From the NCBI GenBank assembly GCA_900078375.1, contig FLQS01000047.1, positions 1-45,928 of the forward strand: a DNA stretch of 45,928 nt, given 5' to 3'. Of this stretch, positions 24,862 to 33,578 are shown piece after piece. Both the position numbers and the translations under genes were made by a program. The DNA comes from an uncultured Mycobacterium sp. Its GTDB lineage: Bacteria > Actinomycetota > Actinomycetes > Mycobacteriales > Mycobacteriaceae. Within the stretch, counting starts at the first letter, position 1, and each line of letters starts with the position of its first letter. The notes beneath the pieces were generated by a model that worked only from the letters and a program-made list of their open reading frames with translations, was not told where the DNA came from and did not search any database.

Positions 24862-25422
24862 CTACGGTGAGTGGTCCTCGGCAAGGTACACGGCGTTGGC
24901 GAATTCATCGAGTGCTGTGCCGCACTCGGTCAATGCGGTGCTCGCTTCGCCGCGGCGGTCGGCGCCCAGTGTGTCTCGGTCGGCGACCTTGTCGAACCAC
25001 CTGCGGAGCTTGTTGAGATCCTCGTCGTTCTCTTCAAGCTCGGCGTAAGTGAAATGCCGCGTCTCGGTCTCGTGGCGAATCTCCGCTAGAAAGTCCTGGC
25101 ACTTGTCAAGAATCTCTTCGTATTCCTCGTCACGCGCCGAGTTATACATGTCCACGAGGTCACCGCCGCCGGCCAGAGCTGACGCTCTGAGCACCTGTGC
25201 GGTGCCACCCAGCTCGCTGATCTCGGCGCGCAATGCACGAAACGCTCGTTCGCTTGCCGTTGAGTCAGGAAGCGCTGCGACGGAATTTTGCACATAGATC
25301 GCGCCCAGGGCTTTGATACGTCGCCATACCGTTGCACGCAGCCTGGTGGGCTCGCGGGGAACCCGGTATGCGAGCAACAACCACCGATCGTCGTGTCCTG
25401 TGTTGCCCACGGAGTGCAGCAT
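24862..25422 (-). CDS. ChrB N-terminal-like protein (chromate resistance family)
   Basis: This protein of about 186 residues resembles the N-terminal domain of ChrB, a chromate-responsive regulator or resistance factor: DDRWLLLAYRVPREPTRLRA, VWRRIKALGAIYVQNSVAAL, DSTASERAFRALRAEISELG and MYNSARDEEYEEILDKCQDF match the family pattern of W-LL-Y-LP-EPS, VWR-LK-LGA, LPD and RD-EY. Full ChrB proteins are about 300 residues with a second domain that is missing here. GAGGAG lies somewhat far (15 bases) before ATG 25422, and an upstream in-frame start is possible. The frame runs upstream into the sulfatase remnant, which is not part of this gene. No chrA transporter is in the window. Confidence 0.65.
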   Translation of the reverse strand: MLHSVGNTGHDDRWLLLAYRVPREPTRLRATVWRRIKALGAIYVQNSVAALPDSTASERAFRALRAEISELGGTAQVLRASALAGGGDLVDMYNSARDEEYEEILDKCQDFLAEIRHETETRHFTYAELEENDEDLNKLRRWFDKVADRDTLGADRRGEASTALTECGTALDEFANAVYLAEDHSP

Positions 25423-25501
25423 CCCATACCGACCACACTCCTCGTCCGTACCCAGGCGGGCGTTCGACCCGTGTCGGCGGGCGGTCATCGGATTTCCAGA
25501 G

Positions 25502-25930
25502 CTACTCGTAAATGAGGGTGGCGGCGTGGGTTGCCCGGAGAAGATGCGCGGGGTCGTAGTCGGCGGGTTGTCCGGGGCGGTATGTAATCGTGTGCAGCTT
25601 TCCGCAGTACGGGAAGCTACCGTGGCGTTCGTCGGGGGCCATGAAGCCGGACGGCCCCGGTCGACACCAACGTCGATCCCGCTGAACGGTGCCATACCGA
25701 TCAGCATCCTGGCCTCGTCAAGGCTGCCCACGGCATTGCCGTCGAGTGTGAGGGTCAGTGCCCAACGAAAGTGGGGAATTGTGCGTGCCTGCAATCGGAC
25801 TCGGTGCCGACCCGAGTCGAGGTGCCTGCCTGACAGTCCCCGTAGCGGGCCGTACTCGCTGCAGTTGAGGTGCAATGAACCGTCTGCGACATAAATGATG
25901 TAGCTGCCGCCACAGCATTCTGGGCGGTGC
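25502..25930 (-). pseudogene. arylsulfatase C-terminal remnant, truncated and frameshifted
   Basis: Reverse-strand translation gives GGSYIIYVADGSLHLNCSEY, TIPHFRWALTLTLDGNAVGS and MLIGMAPFSGIDVGVDRGRP, matching the C-terminal part of arylsulfatases (GMAPF-GIDVGIDR-SPV is typical). Near 25640 the frame breaks, and a different frame continues RHGSFPYCGKLHTITYRPGQ to a stop at 25502, which is the normal sulfatase ending. The catalytic N-terminal domain (C-x-P-x-R formylglycine site) is absent. It is a decayed fragment that arrived with, or was left behind in, cassette 2. The 5' limit is approximate. Confidence 0.7.
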
Positions 25931-25993
25931 TGTCTATTCGGTCCAAGGCATCGTGCTTTATCCCGGCAGGCGACGACGGGGCATACGTCCCGC

Positions 25994-26740
25994 CTAGGTC
26001 CCGCCTTGCGCCGCTACCGCGGCCGCCCCGGCCTCAGCTGCTTCCGGATCAAGGTAGATCCCTCCCCGGATACGTGGCCTCATGTTGTCGTCGAGGTCGT
26101 ACCGGAGCGGTATTCCGGTGGGGATGTTCAGGTCGACCACTTCCCTGTCAGACAGCGAGTCGAGGTGTTTGACCAACGCGCGCAGGGAGTTTCCGTGTGC
26201 CGTGACCAGGACCGTCTTACCGGCCCGTAGGTTGGGAACGATTAGGTCGGTGTAGTACGGCAGCAGCCTCGATCCGACATCGGCCAGGGACTCCGTCAGT
26301 GGGCCGCCGCCGATGTCCGCGTAGCGCGGATCGGCGGTCTGGCTGAATCTGCTGTCGGGTTCGATGGGGGGCGGGGCGTCGGAACTCCGCCGCCAGGCGA
26401 CGAACTGGTCGATGCCGAACCTTTCGCGAATCTCGGCCTTGCCCAGACCTTGCAGTGCGCCATAATGCCTTTCGTTCAGGCGCCAGGTGCGTCTCACCGG
26501 AATCCACAGCCGATCAGCGATGTCGAGTGCGAGGTGCGCGCTCGTGATTGCCCGGCGTAGCAGCGAAGTGCACACGGCGTCTGGGAGGAGCCCGTGAGCG
26601 GCGAGTAGTTGTCCTGCCCGTAGCGCCTCGGCCCTGCCTTTGGCGGTGAGGTCGATGTCGACCCAGCCGGTAAGCCGGTTTGCCGCGTTCCACTCGCTCT
26701 CACCGTGGCGAAACAACACCAGTGTTCCGACGTCGGGCAT
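25994..26740 (-). CDS. gpmA: 2,3-bisphosphoglycerate-dependent phosphoglycerate mutase
   Basis: This 248-residue protein is a complete dPGM that interconverts 3- and 2-phosphoglycerate in glycolysis. LVLFRHGESEWNAANRLTGW holds the catalytic His and the RHG motif, TSLLRRAITSAHLAL follows, WRLNERHYGALQGLGKAEIR is the substrate/E-R-H-Y-G block, and VLVTAHGNSLRALVKHLD holds the second catalytic His. Length matches the family (about 230-250). GGGAGG lies 8 bases before ATG 26740; the frame extends upstream without family similarity. The FetB-like gene is upstream on the same strand with 32 bp between. Together with the enolase at 41082 it duplicates two consecutive glycolytic steps within one cassette. 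Confidence 0.93.
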   Translation of the reverse strand: MPDVGTLVLFRHGESEWNAANRLTGWVDIDLTAKGRAEALRAGQLLAAHGLLPDAVCTSLLRRAITSAHLALDIADRLWIPVRRTWRLNERHYGALQGLGKAEIRERFGIDQFVAWRRSSDAPPPIEPDSRFSQTADPRYADIGGGPLTESLADVGSRLLPYYTDLIVPNLRAGKTVLVTAHGNSLRALVKHLDSLSDREVVDLNIPTGIPLRYDLDDNMRPRIRGGIYLDPEAAEAGAAAVAAQGGT

Positions 26741-26772
26741 ATCGGCAGCCTCCCACAGCGTTTTTTGCGTAC

Positions 26773-27555
26773 CTACGTCATGCGGGCCGCGCCGGCGCGA
26801 GACCTTCGGGTGCCGCCAGTACGGCTGATTTTGCCGCGGGCGATCATCTCGAGTGTCACCGCGACCGCGCACGTCTGCGCCAGCAATATCGCCAGCAGTA
26901 TCAGTATTTGCACCGCGCCAGCTTGTGCCGCTGAACCGGTGCTCAGCAGTACGCCGACGAAGGCGCCGGGCAGTGTCACGACTCCTACCGTCCTCGTCTG
27001 GTCGAGGTTGGGCAGTAGGGCATCGGTAGCGGTTGGGCCGATGATCTCCATCCGTGCGTGCCGATCGCTGAAGCCGAGGCTCAGCGCCGCCTCGACCTCG
27101 CCCGCTCGGGTGGTGAGAGCATCCAGTGCGCGGCGAGCCGCCACCGAAGTGGCTGTCATGGTGCTTCCCAACACAATTCCTGTCACGGGCACGATCGCGG
27201 CCCCGGTGATCGGCACGAGGCCGGAGCCGAACAGAAGCGGTAGCACCGCCGACATGCCGGTCGCGAGTGCTAACGCGAGCAGCCAGGAGTGGTTGGATTG
27301 GCTACGGCGGGCCGCGGTGACGGCCGCTGCGACGAACATGACGACCAGCACGAGCAGTGACGTCCATAGACGGCTCAGTGCCGTCGTCAAGATCGCGGCA
27401 ACGGCGGCCAATTGCAGAACTGCACGCACGGCGGCGCGCGGCACGACCAACACGGAACCGAGTGACGTCGACCAGTAGACCGCCGCGGCGGCGAGCACCA
27501 TTGCCGCACACACCACGATCAAAGTCGGGCCCAACGTGGGGTGAGAAAACTGCAT
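26773..27555 (-). CDS. FetB/UPF0014-family ABC transporter permease-like protein
   Basis: This 260-residue membrane protein has about seven hydrophobic helices and the UPF0014 signature: VLQLAAVAAILTTAL early, PVTGIVLGSTMTATSVAARR in the middle, and VGVVTLPGAFVGVLLSTGSA followed by QILILLAILLAQ. FetB, with the ATPase FetA, exports iron in E. coli; no fetA-like ATPase is next to this gene, so substrate and partner are unknown. The start ATG 27555 has GGGAG upstream. It precedes gpmA on the same strand and is divergent from the MFS gene. The C-terminus ends in an Arg-rich tail. Confidence 0.78.
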   Translation of the reverse strand: MQFSHPTLGPTLIVVCAAMVLAAAAVYWSTSLGSVLVVPRAAVRAVLQLAAVAAILTTALSRLWTSLLVLVVMFVAAAVTAARRSQSNHSWLLALALATGMSAVLPLLFGSGLVPITGAAIVPVTGIVLGSTMTATSVAARRALDALTTRAGEVEAALSLGFSDRHARMEIIGPTATDALLPNLDQTRTVGVVTLPGAFVGVLLSTGSAAQAGAVQILILLAILLAQTCAVAVTLEMIARGKISRTGGTRRSRAGAARMT

Positions 27556-27723
27556 CCTGTCAGCTCCCGATCAGGCCCGAGCCGTCGCTTTTACCCGGGC
27601 GGGCAATAGATGGGGCGGGCAACCGGCCCGGCGCGGCGTGAGTAGCGTTCCGGGAGCGTACCTCCGACGTCTGATCCGCAGTAAGAATTGCACTAGAGAT
27701 CTAACCGTGGTTATGTAAATATT

Positions 27724-28998
27724 ATGACCAATGGTCCTTCATCGGATGATGTCCACGACGATGCGGCTGCAGCAACTGCCGCCGACACCGGGGAGCAGCG
27801 GTGGCTGAGCCCGGGAGTCGGAGCCGTCGGCGCAGCCAGTTTCTTCTCCGATTCGGGTCACGAGATCACCACCGCGGTGCTGCCGGCGTTTGTCACTGGA
27901 ACGCTGGGTGCTTCGGCGGGTGCGCTGGGTTTGATCGACGGGTTCAGCGACGCCCTCACTGGCGTAATGAAACTCGTGGGGGGCCCGCTTGCCAATGATC
28001 CGGGCCGTCGGGCCCGGATCGCATCGGGCGGCTACCTCGGTACCGCGGTGGCCACCGGGGCGATCGGTGCCGCGATGACGGTGTGGCAGGCGGGCGCCCT
28101 GCGGGCCTTCGCGTGGCTATCCAGAGGGTTGCGTTCGCCTGCGCGGGATGCGTTGTTGTCATCGTTGACGCCAACATCGGCGCACGGCAGGGCCTTTGGG
28201 CTGGAACGGGCCGGGGATAACCTGGGTGCGGTGGTGGGCCCGCTGCTCGCGGCCGGCCTCGTAGTTTGGCTCGGAGTCCGCCCAGCGCTCTACTTGGCTG
28301 CGATCCCAGGCTTGTTCGCGGCGATCGCCATCGTGATTGCGGCGCGGGAGGCCCGTCGCAGGCGGCGCCAGGCGCCGCCGGAGCCCGTCGCTCGCCGGTT
28401 GGACCTGGGTGCTTTGCGTGATGCTGGTATGGTCCGCGCCCTGCTACCGGTGGCCTTGTTCGAATTCGGGAATCTCGCTGTGACGCTTCTTATTTTGCGG
28501 GCCACTGAGTTGCTGACCACCCCGGAGAGGTCGGTCGCGGCCGCGACATCGTTGGCCATTCTGCTGTACGCCGGTCACAACGTGCTGGCAACGGTCGGCT
28601 CTCTGGTCGCTGGGCTGTGGTACGACCGCGCTGGGCCTCGGGTGGTGTTCGCCTGCGGCGCTGTGGTCTACGTGCTTGGTTATAGCCTCTTCGGACTTGG
28701 TGGGCACGGCGTCGGGCTGGTCCTGCTGGCCTTCGCGCTGGCCGGAGCCGGAATTGGGCTCGCCGAACCGACGCAATCGGCGGTGGTGTCACAACTGCTT
28801 CCAGATCGCCTGCGCGGCAGCGGATTCGGTGTGTTGGGTGCGGTACAATCGGTCGGTGATTTGGTAGCCACGGTAGTCGCCGGTTTGTTGTACACCTGGG
28901 TGTCGGCGACCGCGGCATTCGGCTACGCCGCGGTGTGGATGGCCGCGGCGGTCTGTGCGTCTGGCTTGCTGCGGCCACGGCAGGCTGCCGAACAGTGA
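27724..28998 (+). CDS. MFS transporter
   Basis: This 424-residue protein has an acidic cytoplasmic N-terminus of about 25 residues and twelve predicted membrane helices. Conserved MFS landmarks are FFSDSGHEITTAVLPAFVTG in helix 1, GGPLANDPGRRARIASGGYL (loop 2-3, motif-A-like), RSPARDALLSSLTPTSAHGR (between helices 4 and 5, as in a family of predicted exporters) and WYDRAGPRVVFACGA in the second half. The substrate is not evident. ATG 27724 follows an AT-rich stretch (TATGTAAATATT) with no ribosome site, so translation may be leaderless. It is convergent with the MutS-like pair, with only 10 bp between stops. Confidence 0.85.
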   Translation: MTNGPSSDDVHDDAAAATAADTGEQRWLSPGVGAVGAASFFSDSGHEITTAVLPAFVTGTLGASAGALGLIDGFSDALTGVMKLVGGPLANDPGRRARIASGGYLGTAVATGAIGAAMTVWQAGALRAFAWLSRGLRSPARDALLSSLTPTSAHGRAFGLERAGDNLGAVVGPLLAAGLVVWLGVRPALYLAAIPGLFAAIAIVIAAREARRRRRQAPPEPVARRLDLGALRDAGMVRALLPVALFEFGNLAVTLLILRATELLTTPERSVAAATSLAILLYAGHNVLATVGSLVAGLWYDRAGPRVVFACGAVVYVLGYSLFGLGGHGVGLVLLAFALAGAGIGLAEPTQSAVVSQLLPDRLRGSGFGVLGAVQSVGDLVATVVAGLLYTWVSATAAFGYAAVWMAAAVCASGLLRPRQAAEQ

Positions 28999-29008
28999 CT
29001 CGCAGCGA

Positions 29009-30526
29009 TCATCGTCCCACAGTGGAGCGGACGGGTTCGCCGAACACTCGGGCAAACGAGTCCAAACCATGACTGGTGGGTTCGGGTGCTGCTGGGGCGA
29101 GCCGGTAGGTTCGGGTGCTGTCGTCGCGGCGCTCGGCTCTAAGGAACAGATAGCCTGGATCCCGGCGGTCGTAGAGGCTGCGAGCGAGATCGAACATATG
29201 GGTCACGGAGACGACGCCGATACTCGCCGTCGTGAGGGCATCGATGACGCCACGACCGATCTGTGAACCTTCCCGCTCACTGGTCGACGCAAACGATTCA
29301 TTGCACAGCAGCAGGCAATTGGGACGAATCGCGTCGGCGATCGCGCTCATCCGGGCGAGTTCCTCGTCCAGCTTGCCGTGGGTCATCGTCGCATCTTCTT
29401 CGCGCTTGAAGTGCGTGTAAACACCGGCAGTCACGCTGGCGGTAAAGGACTCAGCCGGGACGAACATCCCGGCCTGCAGCATCATCTGGGCCGCGCCCAG
29501 GCTCCGCAGGAATGTCGACTTGCCTCCCTCATTGGCGCCGGTGACCACGACCAGCCGCATGCCGTCGGCGGCTACCGTATTGCCGACAACGGGGTTCTTA
29601 GTGGTCAGGCACAAGGCGATATCCCTGAGCTCGTTGAAACGCCATTGCAGGGAGCCCAGCGGCGCCGGTGTCGGATAGCACGTCGGGACGCCGAGCCGGT
29701 CGAGCCGGTGCTGCAGGTTGAGGCAGCTTAGGTAGAACCCGAGCTCGAAGCGTAATCGTGCGAAGAACCCCTGGATGTGGTCAGCCGCCTGACTGGCTGC
29801 ATCGGCTGCATCGTTGATGGCTCGGCCGGCCAGCTCACTGAGCGCCTCTGATCCGGCTTGGTCACGGTCATCGAGGGTGAAGCCGAGTCCCGGGTGATCG
29901 GAACCGGTCAGTTTCTCCCACCAGCGGTGTCGCAGTGACCGGTGTAGCCGGAACTGTCGGCCCTTGTTTCCCTGGCCAATCTGTGCACTGAGGAGCGTTC
30001 CGCGCGGCAATTCCAGTTCGGCCAACTCGTCGTCGAGGGTGGCCAAATACGCGTCGTCAAGTTGATCGCGCACCATCGCCCAAAACTGACTGAATCCGTC
30101 AGACTGGAAGGCAGCGGAATGCGCATCGCGCACGGTACGAAGTTGTTTGAGATTCTCGACCAGGAATTCGAGTATCGACACCGCGCGGCGCAGGATCGAC
30201 GTGGGGTCGCGGGTCAGCAAACCGCCGAGGAAAATCTTGCGTTGCGCCAAACCCGCATCCACGGTGATGCAGTAAATCTGCTCAACGATTTCTTCGTTGG
30301 CCGCGCAGTCGGCGAGCACATTTTGGCGGTACTCGATGATGTAGGGATCCTCCAGACTCGACAGCACAACCTCGCGCGCGACGCCGCGCAGAAAATCATC
30401 ACCGTTGGCCATCGCGGTGTAGACGGTTCCGAGTTCGAGATCGGCTTCGACCAGGTCGGCCAGCCGGGGCGGCAGTGTCGACGTGCAGTGCTCGTCTCTC
30501 TCGGGGTGTAAGAGTCTGACTTTCAC
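29009..30526 (-). CDS. MutS-family ATPase, second of a pair
   Basis: This 505-residue protein has a MutS core and ATPase domain without the N-terminal mismatch-recognition domain. The core helices (about 30-320) lead to Walker A VTGANEGGKSTFLRSLGAAQ at 328-347, then THFKREEDATMTHGKLDEEL, and a Walker B variant CLLLCNESFASTSEREGSQI, where the usual D-E is N-E. GVVSVTHMFDLARSLYD matches the MutS switch His region. The GTG start overlaps the stop of the upstream MutS-like gene (GTGA), so the two are made together and may form a heterodimer like MutS-alpha or MutSgamma. Its target is unlikely to be a base mismatch, since the recognition domain is missing. Confidence 0.82.
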   Translation of the reverse strand: MKVRLLHPERDEHCTSTLPPRLADLVEADLELGTVYTAMANGDDFLRGVAREVVLSSLEDPYIIEYRQNVLADCAANEEIVEQIYCITVDAGLAQRKIFLGGLLTRDPTSILRRAVSILEFLVENLKQLRTVRDAHSAAFQSDGFSQFWAMVRDQLDDAYLATLDDELAELELPRGTLLSAQIGQGNKGRQFRLHRSLRHRWWEKLTGSDHPGLGFTLDDRDQAGSEALSELAGRAINDAADAASQAADHIQGFFARLRFELGFYLSCLNLQHRLDRLGVPTCYPTPAPLGSLQWRFNELRDIALCLTTKNPVVGNTVAADGMRLVVVTGANEGGKSTFLRSLGAAQMMLQAGMFVPAESFTASVTAGVYTHFKREEDATMTHGKLDEELARMSAIADAIRPNCLLLCNESFASTSEREGSQIGRGVIDALTTASIGVVSVTHMFDLARSLYDRRDPGYLFLRAERRDDSTRTYRLAPAAPEPTSHGLDSFARVFGEPVRSTVGR

Positions 30527-32049
30527 CGGATCACCCTCCTGCGCAGAATCTCCCGACCGAGTCCGTACTTGTCGGCGAGAGCTTCGGCGTAGGCCAATCC
30601 GTCGGCGGGACGCCGAGTGAATCGGAAGGTGCGCACTGTGGGATCGTCGGCCGCCACTCCGCCCACCATGCTCACGCATGCCGGATGCAGATCGGCCAGT
30701 TCGTCCAGGAAACTGACGTAGACACAGGCACACCCCGTATCGACGACGCGATAGAGCACATCGGTGCTGATCTGCACTGCGTCGTCGACGGTGGTCGACG
30801 AGAAGCTCTCGTTCATGACGATGATGCTGCGGTCGGTCACCCGAGACAGCACATCGTGAATCCGCACCAATTCGTCATCGAGCTTGCCGTGCAGGGTCGA
30901 AATGTGTTCTTGCCGCTCGAAATGTGTGTATACCTGATCGGGCAGCAACAGCGCGGCGCGGGCCGCGGGCACAGGACAGCCCAACGCCGCTAGATAAAAG
31001 ATTTGTCCGATCGACCGAGCGAATGTCGTCTTGCCGCCTTGGTTGGGCCCGGTCACGATGATGATCCGCTCATCGCCGGACAGCCGGAAGTCGTTGCATA
31101 TCGGCGACTCTTGGTCGCTGAGTTGTTTAGTCGCCAACGCCAAATCGAAGGCTTCCTCGGCGTACACACCCGAGAAACGGGGCGTCATGGTGGGGTAGCA
31201 GAACCGCAGACCCGCCGCGGTGAACCGGCCCATGAAATCCAGGTAGGAGAGGTAGAAGTAGATTTCTCGCTGAAAGCGGTCCAGGGTGGGACTGAAGAAT
31301 TCGCCGTAGCGCACACAGTGGTCCGCCAGGGCAGCGAACTTTTCGGGATACAACTTGGCGACGCGGTCCAGGACTTGCTCCTCGACATGGTTCATGTCGG
31401 GGTAATCCGGGATCCGAACATGGTAGTCACGGCCGTTGTCTTGGCGGAAGCGATCGAAGAGCTCGGTCAGCTGCGCGGTGTAATCAGGCTGGTCGGCGAA
31501 GCGGTCCACGTCGACGTGTAACCCGGTGATGTGCACTGTGTATCGGATCTGCGACAACGCTTCTCGCACCGACTTGGTGTCGCGCCTCAGTGCCTGGAAC
31601 TCTTCGCCGTCGACGTACTCGGCGATGAATTCCCGGAGCCTGCGTAGCCCCCTGGAAGCCAGGTCGGCACCGTCAAGATCGCTGCGCAGGTTCGTGACGG
31701 ACTCGGCGTAAACCCGCATCGCATTCAATACCCACCCCTGTCGTTGCAGGGGATGCCAGAGTTTGGCTGCCAGTGCCAGATGTCGACGCACTACTGCGAT
31801 CTGGTCGGCAAAGAAATCCACCACACTGCGGACCGGCGGGGAGGAAAGGTCGGCGAACACTTCGTGGCGATAGGCGATCTCGTCGATGTCGCGAGCCCGC
31901 GCATAGAAGAGTTGCCGCTGTGATTCCTCGACGTCGCTGGGTGCCAAAACGGCGATGACCTGGTCCAAGTGCAGATCGGGCAAGCAATCTGGGACAGTCG
32001 GGCCATTCGCCGGTGGGCGGGTGAAGACGATACCGCTGAAAGTTGCCAT
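30523..32049 (-). CDS. MutS-family ATPase, first of a pair
   Basis: This 508-residue protein is a MutS core/ATPase paralogue of its downstream partner. Helical core and lever region precede FYLSYLDFMGRFTAAGLRFC, Walker A IVTGPNQGGKTTFARSIGQI at about 331-350, THFERQEHISTLHGKLDDEL, and Walker B variant IIVMNESFSSTTVDDAVQIS (N-E-S in place of D-E-x-G). CVYVSFLDELADL replaces the usual T-H-x-x-x-L switch: the His is Phe. There is no MutS mismatch-binding domain and no Smr nuclease of MutS2. ATG 32049 is chosen for AGGTGA upstream; an ATG seven codons earlier overlaps GGAGG. Role unknown; linkage to phosphoglycerate-mutase-like and Nudix genes suggests cleaning up or stress, as inference. Confidence 0.82.
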   Translation of the reverse strand: MATFSGIVFTRPPANGPTVPDCLPDLHLDQVIAVLAPSDVEESQRQLFYARARDIDEIAYRHEVFADLSSPPVRSVVDFFADQIAVVRRHLALAAKLWHPLQRQGWVLNAMRVYAESVTNLRSDLDGADLASRGLRRLREFIAEYVDGEEFQALRRDTKSVREALSQIRYTVHITGLHVDVDRFADQPDYTAQLTELFDRFRQDNGRDYHVRIPDYPDMNHVEEQVLDRVAKLYPEKFAALADHCVRYGEFFSPTLDRFQREIYFYLSYLDFMGRFTAAGLRFCYPTMTPRFSGVYAEEAFDLALATKQLSDQESPICNDFRLSGDERIIIVTGPNQGGKTTFARSIGQIFYLAALGCPVPAARAALLLPDQVYTHFERQEHISTLHGKLDDELVRIHDVLSRVTDRSIIVMNESFSSTTVDDAVQISTDVLYRVVDTGCACVYVSFLDELADLHPACVSMVGGVAADDPTVRTFRFTRRPADGLAYAEALADKYGLGREILRRRVIR

Positions 32050-32200
32050 GGGCTGCTCACCTACCTCCATCGTGGTACGTCACGAGGTAGAAGCCATCAG
32101 CCGGTGCGGCACATGCGGCGAGCTCCATCGCCGTGCGGCCGAGTTTACGCTCTGCCGGACGGTGCTGCCTAGATTCCATAATTGCGGGCTGCGGCACCGA

Positions 32201-32773
32201 TCAGCCCTCGGCGGGTTTCTGGTCGTAGAGGTCGACGTGCCAGCATCCGTCGATCAAGCTGAGCTGATTCCAGCATGCCGTCCGCTGGGCGACTCCGGAC
32301 AGCTGCGGGTCGATGTCGGCCAGGAGTGCCTGGTTGAACGCGTCGTGAGAGACCAATACCAGAGGGCCGCAATCATATTCAGTCACGAGTTCGGCAAAGG
32401 CGCTTCGCGCCCGATCGGTCAGCGCCCCGAACGGCTCCACACCGGGCGCAGCGTCGACGCTGCCGTAGCGCTCTTCGACGTCGACGCGACGCTGACCGGT
32501 CATCGGACCGTAGTCACGATCGTTGAGGCGCACGTCGACCACGGCGCTCACCCCGGCCGCGCCAGCGATCGCTTCGGCCGTGGCGACCGCGCGTTGCAGC
32601 GGACTGCTGATCACGGCAACTGGTTTGCGCTGGGTCAGAACCGCGGCAAGCCTGCGCACTTCGGCTGTGCCGACGTCGTCCAGTGGGGGATCGCTCAATC
32701 CCCGCAGTCGCCCCTCAGCGTTGAGCGCCGTCCGGCCGTGCCTGGCCAGATAGATCCTCGTCACGCCGGCCAT
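32201..32773 (-). CDS. histidine phosphatase (phosphoglycerate mutase fold)
   Basis: This 190-residue protein is a small histidine-phosphatase-superfamily enzyme. IYLARHGRTALNAEGRLRGL holds the nucleophilic His in R-H-G, SSPLQRAVATAEAIA is the second Arg motif, VRLNDRDYGPMTG carries the acid region, and LVLVSHDAFNQALLADID holds the second His. Such CobC/GpmB-like proteins dephosphorylate varied small substrates, and this one need not be a mutase. GGAGA before ATG 32773 sets the start. It lies about 150 bp upstream of the MutS-like pair on the same strand and probably belongs to the same transcript. Confidence 0.85.
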   Translation of the reverse strand: MAGVTRIYLARHGRTALNAEGRLRGLSDPPLDDVGTAEVRRLAAVLTQRKPVAVISSPLQRAVATAEAIAGAAGVSAVVDVRLNDRDYGPMTGQRRVDVEERYGSVDAAPGVEPFGALTDRARSAFAELVTEYDCGPLVLVSHDAFNQALLADIDPQLSGVAQRTACWNQLSLIDGCWHVDLYDQKPAEG

Positions 32774-33116
32774 GGGCGGTCTCCGTTGCTGCGATCCGTC
32801 GATACCATCCGACACTCCCGTATGTGCTGCGGGGTGTAGGAGCCGTCGGCCGGGTCGGCGGTTCGGGCGGTCTAGGCCGCCTGGGCGGAGATCCATCGCC
32901 CTGGCGACCACAGTAGCGGATACCTCGGCCGGAGGTGCGCCTGTGATCTGGCTTGACCGATCCGAACCGGCATTGCTTAACTTGACCCGGCGATGGAAGC
33001 CCGCCGGGAACCGTTAGGTTCCGAACCGCCTACCAGGCTGATGGCCCCTGCGAACTTGAGGAGTCGCGGGTGGCGCATGCACATTTGCCGTCGAAGGTGA
33101 CTGACAGGGCGTCGTC
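32774..33116. other. divergent intergenic region before the Nudix/complex operon
   Basis: This stretch of 343 bp separates the reverse-strand phosphatase from the forward Nudix operon and should hold both promoters. I see no clear -35/-10 pair, riboswitch or repeat, and no gene. Confidence 0.35.
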
Positions 33117-33578
33117 ATGACCGTCGACGACGACTCACCTGTCGACTTGCGCTGTGCGGTCGCCGTAATCCGCGGTGATTCGATCCTGCTTGTGCAGCGC
33201 CATGATCGGGGTGATTGGGTGCTCCCAGGCGGGCGGCCCCGTGCCCACGAGAACATGGGGTCGTGCGCTCGGCGGGAAGTGCGCGAGGAAACCGGCTTGG
33301 ATGTCCACCCGAACCAGTGTGGGTTGGTACTGGAGGTCAACGATCCGGTCCACCACCATCGCATCGTCGAATTAGTATTCATCGCTGAGTGGTTCGACGA
33401 TTCGCGACATCTTGTGGGTGAGCCGGGCCGCGACCCGCAATGGGTGGATCTGCCCACCGCCAAACGATTGCCGCTAAGCCCCCCGATCGGGGGCTTTCTG
33501 TTCGACTTGGCCCACGGCCGCGGCCAGATCGGCCGGTACGTCGGCAATTTGTGGCGACCCGTGCGAGGTGGTCCGTGA
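33117..33578 (+). CDS. Nudix hydrolase
   Basis: This 153-residue protein carries a complete Nudix box at about 42-64: GRPRAHE, seven residues, then REVREETGL, fitting G-x5-E-x7-R-E-U-x-E-E-x-G-U. Those residues bind the divalent metal and cut nucleoside diphosphates linked to another group. WVLPGGRP before the box and FIAEWFDDSRH after it fit the family. The substrate cannot be told. Its stop overlaps the start of the complex's first membrane subunit (GTGA), so it is the first gene of the six-subunit operon, an unusual partner for such a complex. Confidence 0.9.
   Translation: MTVDDDSPVDLRCAVAVIRGDSILLVQRHDRGDWVLPGGRPRAHENMGSCARREVREETGLDVHPNQCGLVLEVNDPVHHHRIVELVFIAEWFDDSRHLVGEPGRDPQWVDLPTAKRLPLSPPIGGFLFDLAHGRGQIGRYVGNLWRPVRGGP

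Noticed and set aside
29009..32049. Calling the pair MutS or MutS2 mismatch/recombination proteins
   Set aside because: The mismatch-binding N-terminal domain and the Smr nuclease are both missing and the Walker B motif differs, so only the broad family name is supported.
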